Shown: positions 1-9,115 of the stretch, piece by piece | Position numbering within the stretch: position 1 is the first letter of the stretch | Layout of the letters: each line of letters starts with the position of its first letter | Source: Eurosta solidaginis | Taxonomy: Eukaryota; Arthropoda; Insecta; Diptera; Tephritidae | Assembly (NCBI RefSeq): GCF_040869045.1 | Contig: NC_090319.1 | Location: 230,261,832-230,325,831 of the forward strand | Direction: 5' to 3' | Length of the DNA stretch: 64,000 bases | Program-made: the position numbers and the translations under genes | The notes under the pieces: model-generated | What the model was told of the DNA's origin: nothing | The model's database searches: none | The model's input: the letters and a program-made list of their open reading frames with translations, nothing else

Positions 1-142
1 CACGTTTTGGTCTCAAGACCCTAGCCACCCAGCGGTATGAAATATATAGCCTATTCGGGTACCTAGATAATATATATACAAAATTTTATAAAAGTCGGTC
101 CAGTAGATTTCAAGTTTTAAGCATCTGGACATACACTACAAT
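1..142 (-). repeat. Satellite-like monomer, left flank of element A
   Basis: This stretch matches 5404-5541 closely (shared words include acgttttggtctcaagaccc and ataaaagtcggtccagtag). It belongs to the same repeat family as the arrays at 5160-5545, 31505-32105 and 33090-33330, whose monomers are about 110-130 bp. The matching copies on both sides of element A suggest the retrotransposon landed inside a satellite block. The origin of the family (possibly a Helitron or other non-autonomous element with internal minisatellites) is not shown here. Confidence 0.75.
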
Positions 143-154
143 TCGTTTTTAATG

Positions 155-480
155 ACTGGTAATAAATAGCGTTATGAGCGGGCGACATCTGTAATTCTGT
201 AATGGAAAGTTGCTCATAGTAATAAAATGCCACCTACGAATATTATAACATGAGCGGGCGACATCTGTAATTCGGTAATCGGAAGTTGCTGTTAGTCAAA
301 ACTTCACCCCAATGCCGCCAATAACACTGCTGTGACGCACTTACGACGGGTAATAAATAGCGTTATGAGCGGGCGACATCTGTCATTCGGTAGTCGAAAG
401 TTCCTGCTAGTCATATAATGCCACCTACGAATATTATAGCATAAGCGGGCGACATCTGCAATCGAGAGTTGCTGATATTC
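155..480. repeat. Tandem repeat with core gagcgggcgacatctgt
   Basis: The core word gcgggcgacatctg occurs four times (near 178, 246, 368 and 449), each followed by a variant of a-t-tcggtaatcgaaagttgct. A higher-order unit of about 190 bp (starting ggtaataaatagcgttatgagc near 160 and 350) contains two cores. No coding potential is seen. It lies between the satellite monomer and the 5' LTR of element A. Confidence 0.8.
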
Positions 481-516
481 AACACTGTGCGTAATACGCG
501 AGCATGGGATTCACTA

Positions 517-1029
517 CGTGGAAAGAATTTTAGTGACACTAAGTGATACTCACATCACTAGTCTGATGCTAAGTAAATGAAACCACAACAACAATAAAGC
601 AGGCAGTCACTTGTATCTACATAAAGGAATCAATCATTATGTCTATACATATGTACGTACACGCAGCGGAGAAGCAACGCACAACCACATGCAAATATCT
701 GAGATACTCCCGAAAGTATGCAATAATTGTGCAAGTATCACTCATGCATCTGTAGTTATAGCTGATAAATAAGTAGTAGATTCTAGAAATAGAAACGCCT
801 AGAAGTAGGCGAGCGACACAGCACAGAATATAAAAGCAGCAACCGTAGAGGCACGAAAATCAGTTTGATTTAAGACGCTATCTGGCGAGCAATGGAAGTG
901 TTATTTTGAAAGTATTCTAATAAAGGTCATTTCGCATTATTGAATATTGGAGTTATTTATTCAACATTTTAGTGATTCGAACGTTAGCAGAAGGTTGTAA
1001 ATAATATGAGTTCCAGCAAATTCGTTACA
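517..1029 (+). repeat. 5' LTR of element A
   Basis: This LTR aligns with 3910-4278 plus 4970-5095. The 3' boundary is the TTCGTTACA end at 1021-1029; the first bases of the 5' end are degraded. A TATA-like tataaaag lies near 830 and a polyadenylation-like aataaag near 921. The last 120 bp differ from the 3' LTR at many positions, so the insertion is old. Confidence 0.85.
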
Positions 1030-1046
1030 ATTGGTGTCAGAAGAGG
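1030..1046 (+). other. Primer-binding site of element A
   Basis: Immediately after the LTR the sequence reads attggtgtcagaagagg. The tggtgtcagaag part is complementary to the 3' end expected of tRNA-Leu (CTTCTGACACCA), so tRNA-Leu is the likely primer. The tRNA assignment is from memory of dipteran tRNA-Leu sequences. Confidence 0.65.
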
Positions 1047-1080
1047 AATTGTTGAATAAATTCCAGAGGACAACAAGGAC

Positions 1081-2950
1081 ATGGCAAAGTTAAGTGAATT
1101 GAAGATCCAGCAACTGAAGGATGAGTTGGAGAACCGTGGATTGAATACAACCGCTATTAAACTCGAACTTCAGGCACGAGTACGAGAGGCAATGGAAGCA
1201 GAAGGAATTAACGTGGAAGAGTATGTCTTTCATCTTGATATCGACGAGACAACAACAAAAATTGAAGAGAAAAACGAAACCTCGCAGACAGTTACCAGCA
1301 CAGACTTGAACGCGATTTTGGCAGCAATATCTGCACAAACATTGACAGTAACATCCAAGATGGAAGCACAGGAGACACGCATAACAGAAATGTCATCACA
1401 AATATCCACAAATATGTCAGCAAAGCTCGAAGAACAGAACACATATATGGCATCCCAACTGGAAGAGCAGAAGACATATCTGGCATCCCAACTGGAATTA
1501 CAGGAGGCACGTATTTCAGAAATGACGTCGCAAGTGTCATCTCAACTGGAAGACCAAAAGACATATATGGCATCTCAATTGGAAGCGCAAGAGGCACGTA
1601 TATCTGAAATGTCGGCAGAAATTTTGGAACAGGTATCATCAAAACTGGAAGCGCAGGATGCAAAAATTGCTCAATATTCGAACACTTTGCATTACGCAGT
1701 CTGCGCTTCTCGGATCCTATACCGACTTATAAAGCTCGTTGCTTATTGATTAACTTAAAATCATTGCAGAACAGGAGGACAATTTTATTGCTGTCCTTCG
1801 TTTTCGATTTGTTACGTGGGGTTGTTGATTGCCCTGTGCTCATGGAGAGGATTTTCATTAATATACCGGCTAGAGCTCTTCGTGCTTCTGAGTTCTTTCA
1901 TATTGGTGTTCTTAGGGCTCTTTATGCGCAGAATGCTTCAATTACTAAAGCCTTAATTGAGTTCAATAGAATTTCTAAATTTTGTAAGATAGATTTTTCT
2001 TGTTCGAAAGATGGCTTTCTGAGTATTTTAAATACTTTTTATACATAAGGTAATTTATATTAACATCGTTAACTACTTTACACTTTTATAATTCGCCTAT
2101 AAGATTCTTTTTTAATTTGCTTAAATAAATTTCAGGCAGAAGTAGATGATTTAAAAGGTCGTATGGAGCAGTTACAACCAAATCGAACAGCTGTTTCAGC
2201 AAGCAATCCAAAGGTAAAAACACCATCCTTTGACGGTTCTGTTCCTTTCCAGGTCTTTAAGCTACAGTTTGAGAAGACCGCAGCAGTGAACAACTGTAAT
2301 GCTGAAGATAAAGTTGCAGCTCTATTCGTAGCATTGAAGGGGCCAGCAGCCGAAATCCTACAGACGATTCCCGAAGGAGAGCGGAACAACTATATAACAT
2401 TGATGGCCGCTGTCGAGAGACGTTATGGAAGCGAGCATAGAAAACAGATAGGCCAAATGGAGTTACTAAACCGCTTCCAGAGGCCTGGTGAAACATTGCA
2501 AGAGTTTGCGTCGGATGTTGAAAGGCTGGCACATTTAGCGAATGCGGACGCACCCGTGGAATATACCGAAAGGGTAAAAATCCAGAGCTTTATTAATGGA
2601 ATACGGGATATCGAAACTAAGCGAGCAACATACGCAAACCCAAAACCTACATTCGCAGAAACGGTATCACATGCTCTGATTCAGGAAACAGCACCGCTTC
2701 TGTGTAAGCCAGCGTCCAAAGCACGCCATGTGCAGGTGAAAAGGCCAGACTGGGTGAACACAATATTGGAGGTGCTGAAAGGATCGTAAAAGCGGAGTGA
2801 AAGAGTTATCAAATGCTTCAAATGCGGGAAGCCCGGTCACATTGCACGTCATTGCGATCTTGATCCTAGTGGTTTCAACAGCATGGGTGGTCTTAATAAG
2901 AAAGCTGGAGGGGATAAGCAAGAGCGAGTAAGATGTAGAGATCGAGAGCT
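1081..2950 (+). pseudogene. gag: SAP-domain Gag polyprotein of element A, interrupted
   Basis: The first ORF starts at ATG 1081. Residues 1-40 (MAKLSELKIQQLKDELENRG onward) fit a SAP DNA-binding helix-extended-helix motif. Residues 80-200 are a degenerate coiled-coil repeat in which EAQEARISEMS and ASQLEEQKTY motifs recur. About 450 bp of LINE sequence (1680-2131) then interrupts the frame. Gag resumes near 2132 with a retrotransposon gag (capsid-like) domain (PSFDGSVPFQVFKLQF, then YGSEHRKQIGQMELLNRF). A stop at 2787-2789 precedes a CCHC knuckle (CFKCGKPGHIARHC, about 2818-2860). Element B keeps the corresponding region open through the knuckle into the protease, so the stop is a lesion. The SAP domain may target chromatin or DNA; that role is inference. 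Confidence 0.88.
1680..2131 (+). mobile_element. Nested LINE 3' fragment inside gag
   Basis: This segment splits the coiled-coil of Gag from its capsid domain. One frame (about 1740-2045) encodes a typical C-terminal tail of Jockey/I-type LINE polymerases: NRRTILLLSFVFDLLRG, then RALRASEFFHIGVLRALYAQ and LIEFNRIS. A related but different tail lies at 14385-15060. The fragment ends in an A/T-rich tract, and the last bases before Gag resumes, tttaaataaatttcag, look like a 3' splice site. No clear target-site duplication was found. Confidence 0.75.
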
Positions 2951-3367
2951 AGCATTCTTACCGTCAGAGGGAATGTGGATGGCAAAGAACGTGTACTGAC
3001 TGTAGATACGGGCGCATCTCATTCCTTAATCCGATCTGACTTGGTCAACAGGAGAGTAAAACCGTTATCTGGAGCAAGGTTGCGTACGGTCACTGGCGAG
3101 TATAACCAAGTCCAGGGAGAAGTGATATGTGAAGTCTTAATTGGAAAGGTCACAGTTTTACACGAATTCGTTGTGGCGGAGATCGTTGATGAAGTCATAT
3201 TGGGAGTGGACTTCTTGGTTGACCATGACATTAAGATCGATATGCAGAGAAGGGTGATGCGTTATGAGAACCAGGATGTGCCACTTAACTTTAGTTTGGA
3301 AAAGGGTTCAGCAGTAATCGAGTACTGGTGGAGAAGAGTCGACAAAGACCACGAAAGTCAAAGGTAA
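2950..3367 (+). pseudogene. Aspartic protease of element A
   Basis: The frame VLTVDTGASHSLIRSDLV carries the DTGA catalytic signature of retroviral-type aspartic proteases, and EVILGVDFLVDHDIKI fits the conserved C-terminal ILG-D motif. The ATG at 2975 is only the first methionine in frame; element B reads from Gag into protease without a break, so in the parent this was part of the Gag-Pol polyprotein. A frameshift near 2950 separates it from the knuckle. The domain is close to complete but ends in a broken linker to pol. Confidence 0.85.
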
Positions 3368-3898
3368 AGGTTGGTGGAAGGAATGTGCCAAACAAAGCAA
3401 AATCAAAGATACCTGCGAGAGAAACACTGGCATTGACAAACCCAAACGGACGCAAAGAAACGAAGGAAAGAATTTCGCAGAAAGAATGCAAGGGTGGTTT
3501 CAAGCCAGGGCACACTACTGTTGTGAAGCGTCGGAACGATACTGATTATGCAAAGCCAATCCGTCAAGCGCAAGTTCTACGAAGTAGTTCATTGGCCAAA
3601 CAACAGAGTGTGAGGGAACGGCCCAGGGTAATGAGTAGTAATATGAAACACAGGTACGACAAGAAAAATAATTCGGAGGGTTTCCGGGAGGGAGATTTGG
3701 TACTGCTATACAACCCTCACCGGCGGAAAGTTTTCCATCCGAATTTGGGAAGGCCCGCACAGAGTTGTGAAGGGGATCAGTGATGTCATCTACCGCATGC
3801 AAACAAATGGGAAACCACGAAACAGAATGGTGGTTCATTTGAAGAGGCTAACAGTAGTTAGACGGAGAAATTTGTCTGATCGGGACGATCAGATTTAG
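3368..3898 (+). pseudogene. Pol remnant of element A: RT N-terminus fused to integrase tail
   Basis: The segment starts with a lysine-rich linker, then GHTTVVKRRNDTDYAKPIRQ, which fits the conserved start of Gypsy reverse transcriptase. At about 3600-3608 it jumps to the end of integrase: MKHRYDKKNNSEGFREGDLV and LLYNPHRRKVFHPN, the GDLVLLYNP-type C-terminal domain. One frameshift near 3770 leads to SDVIYRMQTNGKPRNRMVVH and a stop near 3897. RT palm, RNase H and the integrase zinc-binding and DDE parts are all missing. Element B has the same junction. Confidence 0.82.
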
Positions 3899-3909
3899 GT
3901 GGAGGGCAG
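3899..3909 (+). other. Polypurine tract of element A
   Basis: gtggagggcag directly abuts the TGTGACGAA start of the 3' LTR. This is the expected place and composition for the plus-strand primer of a Gypsy element. Confidence 0.7.
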
Positions 3910-5095
3910 TGTGACGAATATTAGTGACACTAAGTGATACTCATATCACTAGTCTGATGCTAAGTAAATGAAGCCACAACAACAATAAAGCAGGCAGTCA
4001 CTTGTATCTACATAAACGAATCAATCATTATGTCTACACATATGTACGTACACGCAGCGGAGAAGCAACGCATTTATTTAAGATACTCCCGAAAGTATGC
4101 AATAATTGTGCAAGTATCACTCACATATACACGCGTATGGGCTATGAGAGAAACTATGATGATTTTGCATCTGTAGTTATAGCTGATAAGTTTATAGCTG
4201 ATAAATAAGTAGTAGATTCTAGAAATAGAAATGCCTAGAAGTATGCGAGCGACACAGCACATAGTATAAAAGCAGCAACTGTGTAAAGTGGCATTGGAGG
4301 CCACTTAATTGTTGGGTTTTACAGCCCCATGCTGCACCGGCGGCATATTTTTATCACCGCCCGATTGGTCAAATAAACTGTGTATCGTTTGCCGCTTTGG
4401 CGGCATTTCTTATATCACCGCCTGTATACTTTAATAGGAAAAATAAATCAATTGCTGCACCAGCGGCATATTTTTATCACCGCCTGTAAAATTCCTTTAG
4501 TTATGGAAGCACGCACACAATTTAGTTTTTAGTTTATTTATTTATATCCGATCTTCTATTAATTAGAATAGCACACTAAATGATGTAAAGTTAGTTAAAA
4601 TTCACTTAACATAATTTCCCGTTTGTTACTTCGTCCATTCGCGACATGTTGCACTCGCGTGTAAAACGCTTACATTGTGTGCCGGCTCAATCCAAACTGA
4701 AAACTGTTGAAAAAATGCTGACGCTTCAAAAGCAGCTTTGCCGGTATGCAGAAGTGCATAACGGGAAAATCGTATGATGCGATGGCGTGATAGAGTCGAC
4801 TAACGGAGGATTCAGCCAATCAGAATTCTCCGTCATTCGACTCTCTCACCCAGTAATGCCAAGTGCATACATGCATGGTGCATGTTGGGGTGATGCCAGC
4901 TATTTCAGTTTTTACTTTTATTTTTAGTTTTTAGTTGGCTGGCACTACATGACACTACAACAGTCGACGATATCTGGCGAGCAATAGAAGTGTAATATTG
5001 AAATTAGTCTAATAAAGGCCATTTTGCATTATCGAATATTGTAGTTATTTATTCAACAGTTTAGTGATACGAGGCATTCCAACAAATTCGTTACA
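3910..5095 (+). repeat. 3' LTR of element A, with an insertion
   Basis: The LTR starts TGTGACGAATATTAG and ends TTCGTTACA. It matches the 5' LTR up to about 4278 (tataaaagcagcaact) and again from about 4970 (tatctggcgagcaat), with about 690 bp of unrelated sequence between. The insertion was absent from the 5' LTR, so it came after the retrotransposon. Confidence 0.85.
4279..4969. mobile_element. 690-bp insertion in the 3' LTR, possible solo LTR
   Basis: The insert begins tgtaaagtggc and ends gacactacaaca, so it has TGT...ACA ends like a solo LTR. A word of the form gcggcatatttttatcaccgcc occurs three times (about 4339, 4402 and 4462). An imperfect 21-bp inverted repeat lies at 4792-4849 (gagtcgactaacggaggatt against its complement ending cattcgactc). 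No ORF is seen. The target duplication is unclear because the LTR sequence at the junction differs between copies. Confidence 0.55.
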
Positions 5096-5159
5096 ATAGC
5101 ATGGTTAGTCCCATACCCGCGAAGTAATGGCATGAAATATTGCTTGATAGCATGTTTTG

Positions 5160-5545
5160 AACCTTCTTGTTACTTCTAGTCACCCAGAGGTATAAAAAAT
5201 ACTCTTTACGAATGCCCTTATCAACAGCTTTCATTTGATATCTATACTGTATAAATACATTCTAGTGGTAGCCGGGTCCAAGTTTTGGGCTACATCTCGA
5301 GACCCTATTCACCCAGAGGTTTGAAAATTGTTCTGCAGTAAAGCACTCATCACCAGGTTTCATCTGATATCCATATTGTATAAACACATTCTAGTGGTAC
5401 CCGGGTCCACGTTTTGGTCTCAAGACCCTAGCCACACAGCGGTAGGAAATATAGCCTATTAGAGTACCTAGATAATATACCTACAAAATTTTATAAAAGT
5501 CGGTCCAGTAGTTTTCAAGTTTTAAGCATCTGAACATACACTCAC
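5160..5545 (-). repeat. Satellite block right of element A
   Basis: Three partial monomers of about 120 bp repeat the words tcacccagaggt, catttgatatc, acattctagtggta and gggtccacgtttt. The final part matches 1-142. The same family runs in reverse complement at 31505-32105. Confidence 0.8.
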
Positions 5546-5555
5546 CATGATTAAT

Positions 5556-6655
5556 TTTTATATATGGGGCCATCCCATTTGGACCAATTTTGAACCCGAC
5601 CCCTTTAGAATTGGCTGAAAGTTTTTCTTCTTTTTCCAGCTTACGAAAGACGTTTTTCAGAATTTTTTTCATCCAACTCAAAAAAAGTTATGAATTTTTA
5701 AAAAAACACCGTTTTTGTTTTCAAAATGCTATAACTTTTTCAAAAATTGACCGTTTGGGATCTTTTTTTTTAAATTTGTTTTTAAACGTACTTTTCGGAA
5801 AAAATACAAAAAAATTTTTAAAGTTTTTTTTTGTAATTTTTCTGTTTTTCGAGATTTTTCGAATTTCGCCATTTTTTTTCTCATAAAAAACTTCAATCAA
5901 TTCTGCAATCATCCCCACTAATCCCGGAGTGGGCCGATATTTTTTTTTTATTTAATTGAAAAAAAAAAAACTTTAAAAATTTGTTTGTATTTTTTCCGAA
6001 AAGTACATTTAAAAGAAATTTAAAAAAAAAAGATCCCAAACGGTCAATTTTTGAAAAAGTTATAGCATTTTGAAAACAAAAACGGTGTCCAACTCAAAAT
6101 AAGCTATGAATTTAAAAAAAAAAACGGTGTTTTTTTCAAAATGCTATAACTTTTTCAAAAATTGACCGTTTGGGATCTTTTTTTTTAAATTTGTTTTTAA
6201 ATGTACTTTTCGAAAAAAATACAAAAAAATTTTTAAAGTTTTTTTTTCAATAAATAAAAAAAAAATATCGGCCCACTCCGGGATTAGTGGGGATGATTGC
6301 AGAATTGATTGAAGTTTTTTATGAGAAAAAACAAAATGGCGAAATTCGAAAAATCTCGAAAAACTGAAAAATTACAAAAAAAAACTTTAAACATTATTTA
6401 GTATTTTTTCCGAAAAGTACATTTAAAAACAAATTAAAAAAAAAAGATACCAAACGGTCAATTTTTGAAAAAGTTATAGCATTTTGAAAACAAAAACGGT
6501 GTTTTTTTAAAAATTCATAACTTTTTTGAGTTGGATGAAAAAATTTGAAAAAATTCCGAAAAGCTAGAAAAAGAAGAAAAACTTTCAGCCAATTCTAAAG
6601 GGGTCGGGTTCAAAATTGGTCGAAATGGGATGGAATACCCCATATATAGATATAT
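5556..6655. repeat. 1.1-kb AT-rich palindrome (foldback element)
   Basis: The left end tatatatggggccatcccat is mirrored by atgggatggaataccccata at the right end. Inside, a unit containing gaccgtttgggatc occurs four times in alternating orientation (near 5748, 6047, 6163 and 6455), so each arm contains its own smaller inverted repeat. The centre is near 6105. The reading frames in this region are palindromic shadows of low-complexity A/T sequence and I do not regard them as genes. No transposase is present, so this would be a non-autonomous foldback or MITE-like element. Confidence 0.85.
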
Positions 6656-6720
6656 GACATTTAATATAGTCAAAGTACCACTCAAAGCAGATTGCTCGTA
6701 CAGTTCACAACGAAGAAATA

Positions 6721-6880
6721 CACAAACTGCATTTTTTGGAAAAAATTTTACTTTTGTTTATTCAATTTTGCTGCTATAAGAAAGGAATCAAGTATTTTTT
6801 AATGCAGAATTTTCAAAGTTTTCTGCAAAGATGATATATTCCAATCGATCCATTCGTTATTGATTTATAGCCTTGTTGTT
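6721..6880 (+). repeat. Dispersed repeat, copy 1
   Basis: The words acttttgttt, ataagaaaggaatcaagtatttttt, tgcagaa and tttatagc align in order with the reverse complement of 30240-30412. The stretch from 6890 to 7470 holds no recognised gene, only short A/T-rich and pyrimidine-rich sequence and a weak direct repeat (caaataataagcc near 7256 and 7440). Confidence 0.7.
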
Positions 6881-7469
6881 ATTATTATTATTAAATACTG
6901 TACTCTACTCTTCCTTGTACTCCCTCTCCCCATTGTTGCATTTCTCGGTTTCTCTTTCCCCTTTCTTTCCTTCCTAATACTAAATTAACTACTTATAAAT
7001 CTAAGAAAATGTATTTATGTTATAAGCGACTGACACTGTAATATCATTTTTGTTAAATTGTTGTGCCAGGATAACCATATTAATAAAATTACAATTACAA
7101 TCACAATTACAAAACAAAAATTTTATGATTTTTAACATTTTCGCAATTTGCCACGCCCCTATAATATATCAAATTATATTGAAAATGTCCATCCTGCGTG
7201 ACAAAAGTTTCTCAAATATTAACTTAGCCAACGAGGTAATGAAAGAAAATTGTCTCAAATAATAAGCCAGTCATGGAGGTACCCCTATGTCAAATTTACA
7301 GCAAGTCCCACCATAAGTACGATGAAATAATAAAAATAAAATATTAACTTGGCCAAAGCAAAGCAAGCAAAATGCGCATTGCATTCGATTTATTGGAATA
7401 GGTAGAGCCTTGGTCCACTTTCCGAGAAGAAAAATTTTTCAAATAATAAGCCTGTCAAGAAGGTATGTT

Positions 7470-9115
7470 AGGTTGAACTGGCCGGTCAATAAAGACCTCA
7501 CATACACTGAATGTGTCAGATCCCAGGACTTATGTTATAGAATAATTCGTTCCTTTTGGCATATACTAGTTTTCTAGGACCTAGCTAAATTGCCTCCTCG
7601 GGAATTGTTAAATCTGCCGCCCCTAATAGCGTGAACCTTGATCTGGCGAGCGCAGGACACGAACACAGAACGTTCTCAACCGTTCCTTCCTGCGGCTCGT
7701 ACTTCCTACAACTCTTGTTCCTGACGAGGCCTAACTTATAGGCATGTGGCACCAGAAGGCAGTGTCCACTTAGTATGCCCGTCGTGAGCCTTAAGTCTTC
7801 TCTCTTCTGGGATATGAGCCAGTTTGTGAGTCTAATATTGTAGACCTTGCACATGATCTTAAAAATTTTGCAGCACCGCACTTGTGTCAATGCCTTTCCT
7901 ACTTGATAGATCATATGCAACCCCTGTCTCCTTTTGATATCTCTCAAACGGATTAGGACGTCTATTGTCGTTTCAGCGAGGTTGCCAACATATCCGACTT
8001 TTCGTTACCTTCTATCCCTTTATGGTCGGGAACCCAGTAAAGATGTATGATTCGACCTGAGCGAAGTTTTTCCAATGCTTCTGTGCATTCCAGAACACTT
8101 CTTGATGATGAACTGTGTGAGATTATTGCCTTAATCGCCGCCTGACTATCAAAAAATATCTATCAACGCGACTGCAGCTTAAGCACGTTTCCTCCAGAAT
8201 ATCTGCTGCTTTCTTCACGGCTATAATTTCCGCCTGAAAGGCGCTGCAGTATCTGGCAACCTATAGGATCTACTTATATCTGGATCGGCACAGTAAACAG
8301 CAGACCCGACCTTTTCCGTTAACTTGGAGCCATATGTATACACGTGAATTGGGTGTTTTTTCATTTCTGCACCCTAGCCCGAACCCTCCGGCTCGATTGC
8401 GGCCCCCAGAATTCTTTCGAAGTTTGGGCACGGGACCATATATTTCGTTTTCCCGATATTAGATGGCGCTATACCGTTATGACCATATGGCCTGGACGCA
8501 AGCTGCCCCGAGGCCTTAAGCCTTGTTGCAGTTGCCAACGCGATATTTTTGGACATTAGGTCTGCAGCCGGTATTTGCAGAATGGCATGCAATGCTGGTG
8601 TCGGGACAGTTTTTAGGATTACCGTTATGCTAATCCTTGATAATCTGCATACCTTCTGTAGTTTTTGGGTAAAAGTACTTTTTGGTGCGGCTTTCCACAA
8701 GTACGACCCCATAGTAAAGTATGGGTTTGACAATTGCCGTAAATACACAATGGGAGAGTTTAGGTGATAGGCCCCTCGTGCACCCTAGCATCCTCTTGCA
8801 TGCATAGGCTTTCATTGCGGAGGCTTTTTTCCACATGGAACTTCCACGCCAAATTACTATCTAGGATGACTTCTTGACATTTTGCGCTCCATTTTTCTTG
8901 AAGGGTGACCCCTCCAAGCTTAGGCTTTGTCCAAACTTCTATGTCCTAGTAAATAATACCATATCGGTTTTTTCCGCATTGGCGGTTAACCCAATTCCAG
9001 ATGACCACGCATATACATCCCGAAGTGCCTCATCCATTAGAGAGCTGATTGTTATTAGGCATCCGCGGCTTTCCTCTGTTTACAGATTTTGTTGCCTCGC
9101 ATAGACCTCATTGCG
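7470..9115 (-). pseudogene. RNase H-bearing LINE polymerase, 5'-truncated and broken
   Basis: Read on the minus strand, the remnant begins after the RT active site with SSGIGLTANAEKTDMVLFTR, then YACKRMLGCTRGLSPKLSHC and AIVKPILYYGVV, the RT thumb region of LOA/I/R1-type LINEs. Next comes an RNase H domain with DSQAAIKAI near 8150 and the WVPDHKGIEGNEKSD motif near 8010-8040. The last piece (7585-7947) is the C-terminal region with LLVPHAYKLGLVRNKSCRKY and ENVLCSCPALARSRFTLLGA. Several frameshifts and stops break the frame. The catalytic FADD part and everything upstream are missing. Exact clade is uncertain, but the RNase H domain excludes plain Jockey. Confidence 0.8.

Larger units (their letters stand above)
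517..5095 (+). mobile_element. Gypsy-like LTR retrotransposon A (SAP-Gag, pol-deleted)
   Basis: Two LTR copies (about 517-1029 and 3910-5095) flank a primer-binding site, a Gag with an N-terminal SAP domain, a CCHC knuckle, a DTGA protease and a fused remnant of pol. The LTR has terminal inverted repeats TGTGACGAA and TTCGTTACA, and a purine-rich tract precedes the 3' LTR. Most of reverse transcriptase, RNase H and the integrase core are absent, so the copy cannot move by itself. Its Gag carries a nested LINE fragment and its 3' LTR carries a further insertion. Element B (27024-28968) is a relative with the same deletion junction. Ty3/Gypsy assignment rests on the domain order and the Gag, protease and integrase-tail sequences. 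Confidence 0.9.

Noticed and set aside
155..480. Repeats considered as a CRISPR array
   Set aside because: The spacers are themselves repeated and the unit is irregular; the genome is eukaryotic. It is an ordinary tandem repeat.
5481..5918. Several 65-98 codon Lys/Phe-rich frames on both strands
   Set aside because: They lie in the A/T-rich palindrome and satellite, mirror each other, and encode only low-complexity sequence.
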